NCBI GenBank assembly: GCA_003991915.1
Contig: RQTK01001023.1
Span: forward strand, 7,386-71,385
DNA length: 64,000 nucleotides
DNA from: Elysia chlorotica
Lineage: Eukaryota; Mollusca; Gastropoda; Plakobranchidae
Direction of reading: 5' to 3'
This document shows positions 1 to 11,045 of this stretch, piece after piece. Both the position numbers and the translations under genes were made by a program. Position 1 is the first letter of the stretch, and each line of letters starts with the position of its first letter. The notes beneath the pieces were generated by a model that was not told where the DNA came from, did not search any database, and was given only the letters and a program-made list of their open reading frames with translations.

Positions 1-15
1 ATGATAATGATAATG

Positions 16-46
<31 letters not shown>

Positions 47-345
47 GAATAATGATGATAGTGCTGATGATGATAAAGATAATGACGATGATAAGAATAA
101 TAATGATGATGATGATGACGATTAAGAAAATGACGATGATAAGAATAATAATAATGATGATGATGATGATGATGATGATAATAATGGTAAGAATAATAAT
201 AATGATAATGATGATGATGATAATGATAATGGTAATTATCAGAATAATGATGATAGTAATGATGATGATGATCATTAAGATAATCATGATGATCAGAATA
301 ATAATGATGATGATGATGAAGATAATGACGATGATCAGAATAATA

Positions 346-377
<32 letters not shown>

Positions 378-412
378 AATGACGATGATAAGAATAATGA
401 TGATGATGATTC
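1..412. repeat. Imperfect GAT/AAT trinucleotide microsatellite
   Basis: The first 412 bases are a degenerate mixture of gat, aat and aag triplets. Reading frames through it give only Met/Ile-rich low-complexity peptide, which is an artefact of the repeat. No gene is supported here. Confidence 0.95.
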
Positions 413-495
413 TTTCCACAACGGTTGTACTAACAGACAACTAAAGAAGAAATGTTCAATAAAAATCAATTTCTCTGCAGTGTTCGCCAAGGTTG

Positions 496-1085
496 TTACT
501 TTTTATTCCCATCTTGTGGAGATGTAGGGTAAATATTATTTAATATTTTCCAGTGCAGAACACGGAGCCTGGTTTCCTTAGTGCAATCCATAGCTAACGT
601 CCAATGCTTTAAATTGAAAATAATTTGGAATTTTCTTTTCCAGAGTGAAGCAGCGTGTGATATTTCACATTCTTTGATCAAAGATGCGAGACGTTTTCTC
701 CCTAGTTGACCTATAATACTATTCTTAAAATTAAGTTTTCTGCTGTTTTCGACATAATTTTTAATCATTTCTCGAGGAATTGCATTATAAGTTAAGTTAA
801 AGTCTAGCTGCACGCTGGGGTAGTATTGGTATTTTGCAATGAACTCTTCATAATTCATTAGCCTACCTTGGACGCTTACATCTGTAACATATAGAATGTT
901 ACGTTTATAATTTGGATGAGGAGAACTTTTCCTTTATAAGTTATATGTTTGTTATTAAATATGGGATCATTCATTATATTTCCGTCACAGGGATTAGTGT
1001 GCACATTATGTTGAACCCAGACCTCAACAACTTTTCTCCAGAATTCACTTTTTATGAGGTTTAGACCTGCCAATTCAAGTGGCAC
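496..1085 (-). pseudogene. LINE ORF2, C-terminal region
   Basis: Two open pieces (876-1085 and 496-858) lie in different frames. The second ends with VLHWKILNNIYPT, a motif typical of the region after the RT in L1/Tx1 ORF2. Their order and strand continue the RT. Confidence 0.75.
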
Positions 1086-1268
1086 GTTTGATCAAAAAGT
1101 TAACTCTCCGCCAACTTTTTTTTAAGGAAGGCTTTTGGTATTATAGTCCAACTTTCATCCCTTGTAGTCAGCAGTCTTTCGGCCCATTGTAAATAAAAAG
1201 CAGTTTGAATTTCTTTTATGTATTACTGCGTTTGTAACCCTTCCTTACAGTATAGGTTGTACATTACT

Positions 1269-2729
1269 TTACGTCTGATCTTTACAAAGGCTTTGGTATT
1301 GTGAATCTTTTTTTTTCCATATAAATCGAAAGGAAATTTGGTTTATTTTTATCAAAATATCATCAGGTATACCAATACTTTGTATGAGGTGAATAAACAA
1401 GCTAAACCCAAATGTTTTAATGATATGTATTTTTCCCATGATTGACAGATCTCTTTTGGACCAGAGAGCTAGTACTCTTTCTAAATTTTCAACTCTTTTG
1501 GTCCAATTTTGCCCAACCATATGTGCAGGAGTAGTCGAGGTAAAAAAGATCCCTAAAATTTTAACTGTTGTTTTGAATGTGATGCCTTGTAATTCCTTCC
1601 CATAGGCATCCCACTGTCCTATAACCATCGCCTCACACTTTTGTTGGTTTAGTTGCAACCCTGAGCAGGAAGAAATTTCTTTAATCGTTGCTAATACTTC
1701 TCTAAAATCTATAATATCTTTTAAAAGCAAAGTGGTGTCATCTGCATATTGTTTAATTTTAACGTGTAGGTTGGAATTTGGTAATTTAATCCCTTTTATA
1801 CTATTGTTTTGCCTGATGCTGAGAGCGAGAACTTCTATAGCTATGATAAAGAGAAGCGGAGATATGGGACAACCCTGCCTTACACCCCTTTCTAAATTAA
1901 AGTTCCTAGATATAAATCCTGCATTTTTTACACACGCCGTTCGTTTGCTTAGTAAGGTTTCAATCCATTTCATAAAGCGCTCACCAAAACCAAAATATTT
2001 CATGGATTGAATTATGTATTTTGTGGATATTGTATCAAAAGCTTTTTGGTAATCTAAGGCTAATATGATTGAGTTTGATTTGTTGCTGTCCTCATATTCT
2101 ATCACATCTGATAATTCTCGGAGGAGTTGCGAGATATTTCTCCCCTTAATAAAGCCAGCCTGATCTTTGTTGATTATATATTTTACTACCTTACTCATGC
2201 GTATGGCCAAAGTTTTTGCTAAAATTTTATAGTCCGTGTTCGTTAGAGATATTGGTCGCCAGTTTGCCAAGTTATCTCGTGGTAAATCTTTCCCTTTGTG
2301 TAGTAATGTTATAACACCTTTTCGTTGAGACGGAGAGAGTGAACCCATTTCAAAACTGTAGTCATAGCTCTCCAAAAGGAAGGACTTAATTTTATTCCAA
2401 AAACATTTATAAAATTCAGTAGGTATACCGTCTAGGCCTGGTGAAGATTGGTTTCTTATTCCTTTTAATGCGATTAATACCTCTTCTTCTGTGAGATCTT
2501 GATCACAGAAACCCTTGTCTGCCTCCACAATTTTTGGTATTTCAATACTAAATGCAAATACGTCAGTCTGGTGGGCTACTTCCTCATCGGTTTTTCCTTC
2601 TGTATAAATGTTTTCATAGTAATTACAAATTTCTTTCAACACCCCGTTACATGAGTCTACTGTCTGTCCAGCACTATTTGTAAGATAAAATAATCTTATT
2701 GTGTTTTGTTTTGTTCTAACTTTTTCCAA
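1269..2729 (-). pseudogene. LINE ORF2, reverse transcriptase domain
   Basis: This 486-codon open stretch holds most RT blocks. SPGLDGIPTEFYKCFW is at about residues 96-111, NWRPISLTNTDYKILAK at 156-172, DQAGFIKGR at 189-197, the first catalytic Asp in ILALDYQKAFD (222-232), RGVRQGCPISPLLF (281-294) and the YADD box (328-331). All three catalytic aspartates are visible. In an intact element the enzyme would copy its own RNA into nicked chromosomal DNA. The frame is interrupted on both sides. Confidence 0.92.
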
Positions 2730-2957
2730 ATTTAAAAAGAATGTTGACCCCTTTTCTCCCTATTCGACCCATTTGATACCGGCTGTATCTGCGCCCCTCT
2801 TGTTTCTTCTACCATCCTAATCTCTATCTCTTTTCTTATATCAAGAATCTTCTTCTGTAACTCTTGATTGGTAGGGTCCTTTGTGAGCTGCTTTTCCATA
2901 TGCTCCAGGTTTTCTTGTTTCAGTTTGGTTTCTGTATTTTTATTGGTTTGTTTACCT

Positions 2958-3346
2958 CTACTGTAACTCTGACTTATTTCTGCAATTTCTTTCTTTTATC
3001 ATTTCCCATTTTAAGTGGGGGTCGAGATCTGTAAAGTTCTGTTTGGCTTTCTCTAAGTAGTTATTTATTGTTTTAACGAAACTTATGTCTTTTAGAAGGT
3101 TTGTGTTAAGTTTAAAGGTTAACGGCCCATGTTTAAATCTTTGAAAACTGATGGACCCTATGACGGCTCTATGATCAGTGAAGCCGACAGTTTTAATATT
3201 TGTTGTTTCTGCATGTGGAAGGATATTTTCCACTATCAGCATGTAATCCAGTCTTCTAGCAGCAACTGGATTACCTCTACTCGATATATCTAATAATTGA
3301 TCTAGATCTAGCTCCAGGGTAGAATGCACAAACATGACGTAGCTTG
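2958..3346 (-). pseudogene. LINE ORF2, C-terminal part of the APE endonuclease
   Basis: The translation contains RRLDYMLIVENILPHAE followed by TVGFTDHRAVIGSI. These match the conserved substrate-binding and catalytic Asp-His region of L1-type apurinic-like endonucleases. The nicking enzyme normally starts target-primed reverse transcription. Only its last third is present, and the open stretch ends before the RT. Confidence 0.85.
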
Positions 3347-3416
3347 CGTCTCGTAAGCCTTCTTATTCTTAAAAATATTGTTTTGAGAAGTAAGCTACGT
3401 CTTGTTTGTGCATTCT
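3321..3416. repeat. Inverted repeat at the LINE 5' edge (25-bp arms)
   Basis: The arms 3321-3345 and 3392-3416 are reverse complements at 24 of 25 positions, with a 46-bp loop. The left arm lies inside the LINE endonuclease coding sequence, so the right arm is an inverted copy of the end of the LINE placed just outside it. This looks like a snap-back or twin-priming-type event during insertion. Confidence 0.85.
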
Positions 3417-4296
3417 AGATATCTAGATCTACTAGATTCTAGAATCCTTATCTACACGTATAGCTGTAGATCTATAGGTTATAAAGATCCATTGTGTTCT
3501 CTATCTAGAGTCAAGAACTAGATAATCTGGTATGTAGACTACTTAACCACCACTGCTAAGTTGACAAAATGACGGGTAGCTGTATACTATATATATATAT
3601 AGCACTCGAAAATAATGAACTAAGAGTATAGAGATCTAGATCTAGTGAGGTAAATACAACGTTTAAGGTAGCTCAACTCCTAAGAATATGTGAATAAAAA
3701 GACTTTTGAGTTGTAGACTGCCGCAAGATTGTACTTACAGTTCCCAGAATCGAAATACTTACATCACTTAGTTGAGAGAGAAAGGAGGTATTTGATTCGA
3801 ATCTACTACAGCACATTCATTAGATCACTCTATATTAATCAATTACCTATGTAAAACATTTTATGATCTATTCAATTGTAGCGTTTCTCTCCAGATATTG
3901 CTACACTGTACACACTGTCGACAAATCAAATATAATTATGAATCGTGCTGTGTTTTTTTTTATCATGACATTGACACAAACACTAGCCTAATAGTTTAAT
4001 AGCTTGCAACATTTTGATCCTGAAACACTAAAATATAATTCAATAATGCTAATTGATGCACCCCCACCTCCTCTAAGGTACATGTACCAGCATGAGATGT
4101 CATGTGTAAATCAAGAGTTGTTTCTATAAGTATAAGGCTACTACAAAAATTTTGTGGCTCTTAAATAAAATCAAGATCAATGTTTACTTGCTTAGTTATG
4201 TCCCTCCAGAAAATCATGGATTCACCTCTTACGCTAAGACTCAAATCTCTACAATGTGTTGATGTTTTTTTTTGTTTTTTTTTCTCTTTCTCACAG
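3417..4296. other. Non-coding; no gene seen
   Basis: AT-rich sequence with several TAGATCTAGATC-type palindromes and a short (TA)n at about 3586-3601. No open frame with recognisable content on either strand. Confidence 0.6.
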
Positions 4297-4400
4297 CTCT
4301 TTCAAGTCAGGATGTCTTGCCAAGGTTTATGCTTCTGTTAATAAGACGACTCAGAGGGTTGATATCCGAACTATTAAGGCCTAGCATAATCATGAAATAA
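4297..4400 (+). pseudogene. FLYWCH/FAR1-like exon of the ZSWIM/MULE relic
   Basis: An acceptor (ttctcacag) precedes a frame reading SFKSGCLAKVYASVNKTTQ..., then an in-frame TAG at 4382, then HNHEI and a good donor (GTAAGT at 4401). Cys...HNHE is the end of the zinc-binding WRKY/FLYWCH fold used by MULE transposases to bind DNA. The earlier part of the domain is not visible. Its phase does not join cleanly to the next exon, so the junction is uncertain. Confidence 0.6.
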
Positions 4401-4537
4401 GTAAGTGTTTTGGTTTTTCATTAGATATGCAAAACAGCAAGAATTTCGTCAAATTGAGACCTAGAGATGAGTAATTCAAACTTTAAAATGACTTGAAAAG
4501 AATTAGCATCATCCAGTTAGATGACTAAAATCCCTAG

Positions 4538-4717
4538 GCCATGGCCTATGCTCACTACCCAAAGCGACTGCTCGAAAAGAAAGATGAAGCGGAGCTTCAA
4601 CCTCTTTGCAAGCTGAAGGTTTCCAACAAAATGCTTCGTCAGCAAGTGATAGACAGCTATGGCAAAAAACTTCGACTTAAAGATGTCAGCAACATAGAAT
4701 CTCGAGCAAGAGCAAAT
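4538..4717 (+). pseudogene. Linker exon of the ZSWIM/MULE relic
   Basis: Reads AMAYAHYPKRLLEKKDEAEL, followed by LCKLKVSNKML and YGKKLRLKDVSNIESRAR. This is the segment between the DNA-binding domain and the transposase core in ZSWIM3-like proteins. It ends in phase 0 at AAT|GTGAGT and joins in frame to 5784. The 1.07-kb intron holds two SINE copies. Confidence 0.7.
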
Positions 4718-4988
4718 GTGAGTGTTCTTTAAAGAAAATACAATTAAAAAATTTTTCATGTTAATACACTCTGCATGTTTTTCTTCAATTTTTGTTGATT
4801 CAGCCTTTTATAGTGAATTGGATATATTTTAAATATTGTTTGCACTCCATGTGTAAACTTGATTACTTCACAATCCATTGCACCAAATTTATATTCATGT
4901 TAGCATAGGGAAGGCCATTTGACGTTATTTGGAATATAATAAATATCATCTAGTGTTCAATATTTAATAAGTTTATTTAAGAATTCGT

Positions 4989-5232
4989 GATTAAAATAGC
5001 TCATATATAGTTTGTTATGTTGCTTGATTAACATCAAATGTCAGCATATGCTATATTCTAGAAGGGCCCCAAGACTGATATTTAACTATTTTATGTGCTG
5101 CCACATACAAGACAGGGTGGGGATACATGGACTCTTGTCTAAGCAGGTCACACTATACTGACACTAATCCATCCAATAGGGAACAAGATCAGAGCAAATC
5201 AAAATACTTATCAAGTTGCGTATCTCCTGTGG
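4989..5232 (-). mobile_element. SINE copy, old (first of a duplicated pair)
   Basis: In reverse orientation this matches the SINE body seen elsewhere in the window (gtcagca..ctat, ggccccaagac, gtgctgccacatacaagac, ggtcacactatactgacac). The tRNA-like head is not clear. The flank (gattaaaatagctcatata) is shared with the next copy, so SINE plus flank were duplicated together. Confidence 0.75.
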
Positions 5233-5361
5233 TGCTATGAAAAGCTGAACAGGTGCTTGTTGTTGTTGTTGATGTTTTTTGGTTTTTGTTTGGGGGGAGG
5301 GTGGGGGGGGATGGGTTGCATTTGAGGTTATGTGGGAAGATTATATTTAATTTAAAAATTA

Positions 5362-5660
5362 ATGATTAAAATAGCTCATATAGAGTTGAGTTACGTTGCT
5401 TGCTAAAACTTCAAATGTCAGCACCACTATATAGGCTACATTCTGGACGGTCCGAAGACTGACATCTGGTAGTTTTATGTGCTGCCACACACAAGGCAGG
5501 ATGGGGAGATATAGACTCTTGTCTTAGCAGGTCACACTATACTGACACTAATCCACCCAATAGGAGACGGAGTCGGAGAAAATCAATTTTTTATCAAACT
5601 GCGGACCTCCCAATAGGGAGACCAATGCTCTACCACTTGAGCCAATTTGCACCCCAGCTC
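5362..5660 (-). mobile_element. SINE copy with Gly-type tRNA-like head
   Basis: Same body as the other copies, reverse orientation. Its tRNA-derived end at 5600-5655, read on the minus strand, is tggctcaagtggtagagcat followed by tggtctccc. This A-box region differs from the Arg-like head of the copies at 27841 and 59326. Confidence 0.8.
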
Positions 5661-5783
5661 ATATTGGGTTGACCAGTAAACCCTTTAGAAAATCAAATTG
5701 AGGAAATTAAATAATTTAAAAATCAAAAATAGGTGTTGCATTAAAAACTGAATTTTTTTTCTTTACATTTTTCTTTTTGTCAG

Positions 5784-7473
5784 GACAGAACTGTTAATGG
5801 GGTTGAATTGAACGATGCCCAACTCTTTGTAAGGCGTCTCTCAGAGGAACATGACAAAGACGGTGGAGGAACTGTGTGTGTTGGTGTGGAGGAGGAGCAG
5901 ACGCTACGTTATTTATTTTTTCAATCTAGTGCTGTGAAATATAAATTCAATGCATTCCCTGAGCACATTTTGATTGATTCAACTTATTGTGTAAATGATA
6001 GACAAATGCCCTTAATGTCTTATTTGTGTGTGGACGGAAATCTTGAGTCTTATGTCATTGCCCTGGCTCTTATATGTGAGGAAAGCAAAGATATGCTCTC
6101 CTTGATATTTGAAATTTTGCGCAAACATAATCCATGCTCAGACAGCTTGAAGACATTTATGGTTGACAAGGACATGAATGAAATCTCATGTCTGCAGACT
6201 GTTTTTCCAAGTGTTTCTGTTGAATTGTGTCTTTTTCATGTGCAAAAGGCTATGGAGAAAAATATTAGTGACTTGTCTTGTAACAAGACTGTCAAAGATA
6301 ATCTTCGTGAGTGCTGATAGAAAGTTTGTTATGCAAGAAGTGAATGTGAATATATAGAGTGGAAGGAGAAATTGCTTGAATGTGATGATGAGTTTGCAAT
6401 TTACTTTTTGGAGCACTGGGACAGCATGAGAGACAAATGGGTTCAGTTTGAAAGGTCCAAACATCTTAACTTTAGTAATAGAACAAATAATGGGCTTGAG
6501 TCTTATCACCAGAAATTAAAGTCAGAAATTCCCAAAAATGCACCTCTTGATATCATGTTTGATAATATTTTACTTGTTTTGGAAACTCTAAACAATGAAG
6601 TCTCCCATTGCCAGTTCCAGAGCTCAATGAAACAAACTCCCTGTAAAGAATACCCTTTTTTGCAGAAACAACTGACCTCATTTGCTTTCTCTCATGCTAT
6701 TTCTGAGCTCGACAAGGCTGCCACCTTGGAATGCGAAGTTTATGATGATTATGTTATTGTTAGGGAGGAGTGCATGCGAATTGTGCGTGAGGGTGTTTGT
6801 GAATGCAGTGTTGTTATGTCAAAATGTTTGCCATGTCGTCAGGTTATGGCAAGTTTTATTGCTAAAGGCATGACACCCATTACCATTTCAATGTTCTCTC
6901 CCAGGTGGATGAGATGTAATCAGAATATCGCACCTCATCCAATTGGTAATGCAGAGATACATGTTCAAGAGCAGTCTTGCAATATTAACAGACCTTGGTC
7001 AGAGTAAAAAAAATAGAACACTGCAAAAGTGCTTGCTCACGAAATAGCGGAGAAAATCTCTGACCTAGGTATGTCTACATATTTGTCTTCTTTAGAGCAG
7101 CTTAGTAAGTTTCATAGAAACATACGTAGATCTAGGTCTAATAATGATATTGATGAAGAGGATCAGCTTTTTAGTGATAACGCTGAGGTCTGTGATAGCT
7201 GGTAGGAGTTGTTGACGGCTGTGATAGAGTGGGTGGAGGAGTTGCTGAGGGATGGGAAGGGTGGATTTTGTCATAGTTAAGATGAACAGTTATTTAGCCG
7301 TGTTAGAAATAGGAAATCTGAAATGGGGATTAGAGGAGGTGCTTTGTACTGCTTTATCAAAACTGCAAAGCCTCCAGTTGGGTTGGGTAAAAAAGGTAGG
7401 CCCAGGGGCCCTGTGTTAACTCTGCAAGGGCGAGAAAGAAAACACAAAAAGTGTTCCAGTAGCAAAATGAGCT
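5784..7473 (+). pseudogene. ZSWIM3-like/MULE transposase core, SWIM finger and basic tail
   Basis: The exon begins after tttttgtcag in phase 0. The core reads ILIDSTYCVNDRQMPLMSYL (catalytic first Asp region), VDKDMNE (second Asp) and ELCLFHVQK. FSNRTNNGLESYHQKLK (third acidic residue) follows after a tandem TGA-TAG. The SWIM-like finger is CECSVVMSKCLPCRQ, with Gln where CxH is usual. The tail KPPVGLGKKGRPRGPV resembles an AT-hook. The frame is unbroken by indels but has six stops. In an intact element this enzyme would cut and move the transposon; SWIM fingers bind DNA or protein. Confidence 0.8.
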
Positions 7474-7675
7474 AAGGTTTTGGTTTGTTTACGCAATAAG
7501 AAAGGTATGCTACACAGTCCTCAGACATTCTTTCCAACTCCTACTTGTGTAGACATGGGTTATTCTCCTGCTGCAGCTTTGTCTAGAATTTATTTTTTTG
7601 CTTCAGCGCAGGAAATATTGAGCTCTTGTCACACCTTCAATGAGTTGCATGTTGCTGCATCATCTCTCTAAATCT

Positions 7676-8294
7676 ATGGCTGCCTATCCGCTTCCACAAA
7701 TACAACCAAGTAAGGTTAAAGACTTTGGTGAGGTAGATTTTTTTGCTTTTAAATGTTTACAAGAGACGACTCCTCATTTAAATCAAAATTTATCTCCTGT
7801 CAAAGTTATTTTCAGATGACAACTGTGTTCCTGGTTCTCTAAGTATTTTATTATTTGGTAACCAAGATCGCCACATAGAAATCAGGTGCAGGATTGTGAT
7901 TGAACTTGAAAATAATTCTCACAATTTCCTTAACTTACCCCACGATGAATTGGACTGTTAATGCCAAATCTCTGAGAGTCTTTATAGCACTACTAGTACT
8001 GCAATTGAAACGTTTCAACAGGAAACACTTACATTTCCTACAAATTCAGTTCATATAAAAATGTGGTAATTGATGGCTCGTGTATTTCAAACTCCTATTC
8101 TCTCAGTCTATCCTTCTCTTGGACTAAAACCGTCCCAAGCTTTCTTCAACGGCACTCTTCATCCAAATCAGATCTTGTTACCTCAGCCTTTTACCCCTTG
8201 TGCAATTTCTGGGTATGCAACTGAGGCTCATGAGAAAAGATTGCCTAGAGAGCACTGGACAGCCAATCACGTTGTGCCTTTACTCAATAGGTAA
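7676..8294 (+). pseudogene. OTU/vertnin-like module, broken
   Basis: From about 7812 the frame reads SDDNCVPGSLSILLFGNQDR, then IEIRCRIVIELENNS, and ends with REHWTANHVVPLLNR. Asp-x-x-Cys with Ser-Leu-Ser and a C-terminal Asn-His is the arrangement of OTU-type cysteine proteases and vertnin-like proteins. Two in-frame TAA codons (7959 and 8067) and a frame change near 7812 show it is decayed. It follows the transposase on the same strand and may have been its second domain. Assignment rests on the DxxC and NH pattern only. Confidence 0.5.
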
Positions 8295-9019
8295 TGAATG
8301 AATGCCCTGTACATGACTTTTTTTTTAACTTACACCGATTTATAACATTACTGTACTTTGTAACATCTGCTACTTCCCATTCCCATTTTCTCATTACATA
8401 CAATCTACAATGTATATTGTTTTGCAAATTGTTTTTACTAATTTAGCATAAGCATTGTTGTGGAGTATGTTTTCAGCGCTTTGATTTTTATATTCCAAAA
8501 GTGGTACATGCATTTTTGCAGTTTGGCATTTTATTCATTGTTTTATTCAAAGAATCATATAACATGTATATGTCTCTTGCGTTTCTTGCCAATGTTGCTT
8601 CTGAGGAAATGTTTTTTTAATGCATTGGAATATTAGATAAAATATAATCTTCATAGTGTACAGGTATTTGAGTTGGATATGCTAAATAAGTAAATTGTTG
8701 GTTAATTCACTTCCATTTTTTGTTGTTGCTGGAAACATGTTCATATATTTAATCTTCTCACAAATTTATTCAGCTTAGAGAAATTATCTGTTGGTGTTTG
8801 CAATCTCTGCACATTATCTTACAATACGTTTTTGGGAAAGAAATGTAGTTCTGAAAAATGGCAATTTGAAATAAATATATGGTCAGAACTTGGATTTTGA
8901 AGTTTTATCTGAGATTATTTTCAGCCTATTATATTGTACATTTGCATGTGCTAAATATAACTTAGAAAGCCGCTTAGTGTAGTAATAAAAATCCGCTGAT
9001 TTCATTTTTTTTAAAGTAA
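8295..9019. other. Non-coding; no gene seen
   Basis: AT-rich sequence with no meaningful open frame. It may be an intron or 3' flank of the ZSWIM-like relic. Confidence 0.5.
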
Positions 9020-9041
9020 GTGAGTGAGTTTTTTTTTACAG

Positions 9042-9253
9042 AACGTCAGCACATTAACGGTAATGTTGTGCCCATGTTTCAAGACAGTTGTCATTATACT
9101 GACTCCTTTATCTCCCTGAGTGTTAATAGTTTAAAAATTGTGCATTACAATGTGGTGACACTTAATGTGGCCATTTTAGTGGAAGAAATTGCAGAACTAT
9201 CTGTGCTTGAAAATATCAGGGCACGCCAGTATATTTATGGACCTGACTTGTGA
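9042..9253 (+). CDS. Unrecognised short coding-like end with poly(A) signal
   Basis: After a pyrimidine-rich stretch and acceptor (tttttttttacag) a frame reads RQHINGNVVPMFQDSCHYTD and ends at TGA 9251-9253, followed 10 bases later by AATAAA. The layout fits a last exon of about 70 codons, but I do not recognise the peptide. It could be chance, or the end of the ZSWIM-like unit. Confidence 0.25.
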
Positions 9254-9262
9254 GATTTGTAA

Positions 9263-9268
9263 AATAAA
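9263..9268 (+). terminator. Poly(A) signal AATAAA, plus strand
   Basis: AATAAA directly downstream of the stop at 9253. It would end the plus-strand transcript near 9280. Confidence 0.45.
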
Positions 9269-9301
9269 AGAGCAAAAACATTTGGAATGACTTTGGTCCA
9301 C

Positions 9302-9307
9302 TTTATT
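9302..9307 (-). terminator. Poly(A) signal AATAAA, minus strand
   Basis: TTTATT on the plus strand is AATAAA on the minus strand. It lies 34 bases from the plus-strand signal, so two transcripts could converge here. It is one of several candidates for the 3' end of the receptor gene, which would then have a 3' UTR of about 6.2 kb; another lies near 14180. Confidence 0.3.
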
Positions 9308-9734
9308 TATAGCGCTGGTGTAAATAAACGTAGATATATTATTTATAATCATGGCTTTAGAAAAGAAATCATAGTTGAAAGATTAGCAATTAAAAACAAG
9401 GCAAGAAAATAAATTACGCACTTGCTTTGGAGGGAGAAAATTTGAGACAGTGTCATAACAGAAAACAAATTCCATGCCAATTGCAAATGTAATTATAAAA
9501 TAGTAAAATATAAATATTATTTATGTACACAAAACTGACTTTCTCCTACATATGTCAAAGAAAAATGAAATGATATATATTAAGTAGGTATTGTTTTTGG
9601 TATGTTAAATCTCTAATAAAAACTTTATTCGAGTTCATTCGTCACAGCTGGAGCAATTCTACAAACATTAACAAAAAAATTTACATCAGTCCCACGAAAA
9701 TTCAGGGAAAGTTTAAAACAAGGGAAAAGAATGA

Positions 9735-9927
9735 TATTTGATTATCATTAAGCATATATATTGTCGTTCTAAACATACAAAATAACAGTAAAATAACTAT
9801 CTGTTCTTTTTTCTCTATAAAATTTTAAAACAAATGAAATATCATAAAGCATATATATTGTCATTCTAAATATAAGTTAACAAAATAACTGTCTCGTCTT
9901 TTTTCTCTACAAAATTATAAAAGAAAT
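9735..9927. repeat. Tandem duplication, about 100-bp unit, two copies
   Basis: The phrase aagcatatatattgtc.ttct followed by taactatctgttcttttttc (second copy taactgtctcgtcttttttc) occurs twice with minor differences. Confidence 0.8.
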
Positions 9928-10849
9928 GAAAGTCGATTTAGTTTTTATACTTAGTTACCTTCAAACCCTTTACCAGATGATTAAGTCACAGATCAGTGCA
10001 CTTCACACGCTCATTGATGATTTTATCATGATATACAGCGTAAGTCTAAAAACTTGGCTTTGGATTAAATTTTCAAGTGAAGAGGATAGGAATTACAGAG
10101 TTGAAACACAAAAGTATTAAAAATATAGACAGATGCTTGCCTTATTTGGGAGTTTCCTTCTTTGTTGTTGTATAGCAATGTTCTCCCAACCCCATTTCTT
10201 CTAAAAGCATGTCTAGTTTAGCAACTTGCATTGAATTCTGCTTGACGGATACTTATTTTAAAACACCAATTAATGCTGCCAGCTTTGAATTAAGAGAATC
10301 AAATGATAAAGACTTTAAATTTACAGTCCGGTTCTAACAGTCGAAGAGAAAATATAGTCAAGCCTCTTGATAAATTTGGTTCATGAAAAAGTTGATAGAT
10401 CAGACTTTGCTTTTATTTCTGTTTCCACTGTAGGTAATATTGTGAGGTATAGACAGGTTAAACAAAGGTACAATTAGAAAACGGAATAAGTACATGAATA
10501 GTCTTTAGCATAAAAAGCTAGCTATATTTACAGTTCATCACAAACAAATTGCATTTTTACAGTGCACTTATAAGAAAACATGCTCAACGCACTTTACAAT
10601 AAGTAGGTTTTCTAAACTATAAACAAAACAACACAAACATTATTAAGAAAAAAATGTTTTGTTCTTTTTTTTAAATCAGGCTATGTGAAAGCATATTCTT
10701 TGGATTGCGATATTTAAAATTTGTTGTAAAGAAAAGAGTTGAACAGGTGTTGTTCAAGCATTTTAAAATTGTGTACCTTTTTCAAAACCGCTCAATAAAT
10801 TCAATACAAATTTTCAAAACCACTTAGTAATCAGGAATGGAATTTATTT

Positions 10850-11045
10850 AACTGCAAAGTACTTGCAGAAATTTATGTGCACACAAAAGTATTATTAAAA
10901 TTAACTCATAAGTACTTGTAGGAATTAATGTGCACACATATGGGCCTAGTAAAAATTAACTCATAACTCATATTAATAATTAAGTACTTGAGGAATTGTA
11001 TGTGCACATATATATTAAAATTAACTGCTAAGTACTTACACAAAA
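10850..11045. repeat. Tandem repeat, about 60-bp unit, three to four copies
   Basis: Repeated phrase aagtacttg.aggaatt..tgtgcacaca followed by attaaaattaact, with small indels. Each unit has a gtgcac palindrome. Confidence 0.8.

Larger units (their letters stand above)
490..3346 (-). mobile_element. Tx1/L1-type LINE, 5'-truncated and broken ORF2
   Basis: Read on the minus strand, this is the 3' two-thirds of a non-LTR retrotransposon ORF2: the end of an APE-type endonuclease, a reverse transcriptase and a C-terminal region. The order and motifs (RLDYMLIV and GFTDHRAV in the endonuclease; SPGLDG, NWRPISLTNTDYKILAK, RGVRQGCPISPLLF and YADD in the RT) fit the L1/Tx1 clade. The start of the endonuclease is missing, as in typical 5' truncation. 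Endonuclease, RT and the 876-1085 piece share one frame, interrupted by stops; the last piece (496-858) is in another frame, so there is also at least one indel. The element is dead. The 5' edge ends in an inverted repeat (3321-3416). Confidence 0.9.
4297..8294 (+). mobile_element. MULE/ZSWIM3-like transposase relic with a downstream OTU-like module
   Basis: Four blocks on the plus strand rebuild the layout of a Mutator-like (MULE) transposase or its domesticated ZSWIM1/3 relatives. They are a FLYWCH/FAR1-like DNA-binding end with HNHE (4297-4400), a linker exon with YPKRLL and LKLK..N (4538-4717), the transposase core with SWIM-type cysteines (5784-7007), and a basic GRPRG tail (to 7473). 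A vertnin/OTU-like block follows (7812-8294). From 5784 to 7473 everything is in one frame with no indel, interrupted only by six stop codons (6315, 6318, 7005, 7014, 7203, 7278). I did not find terminal inverted repeats. It could instead be a decayed host ZSWIM-like gene. Confidence 0.75.

Noticed and set aside
1-444. A 147-codon Met/Ile-rich frame at the left end
   Set aside because: It is a reading of the GAT/AAT microsatellite; no complexity and no homology signal.
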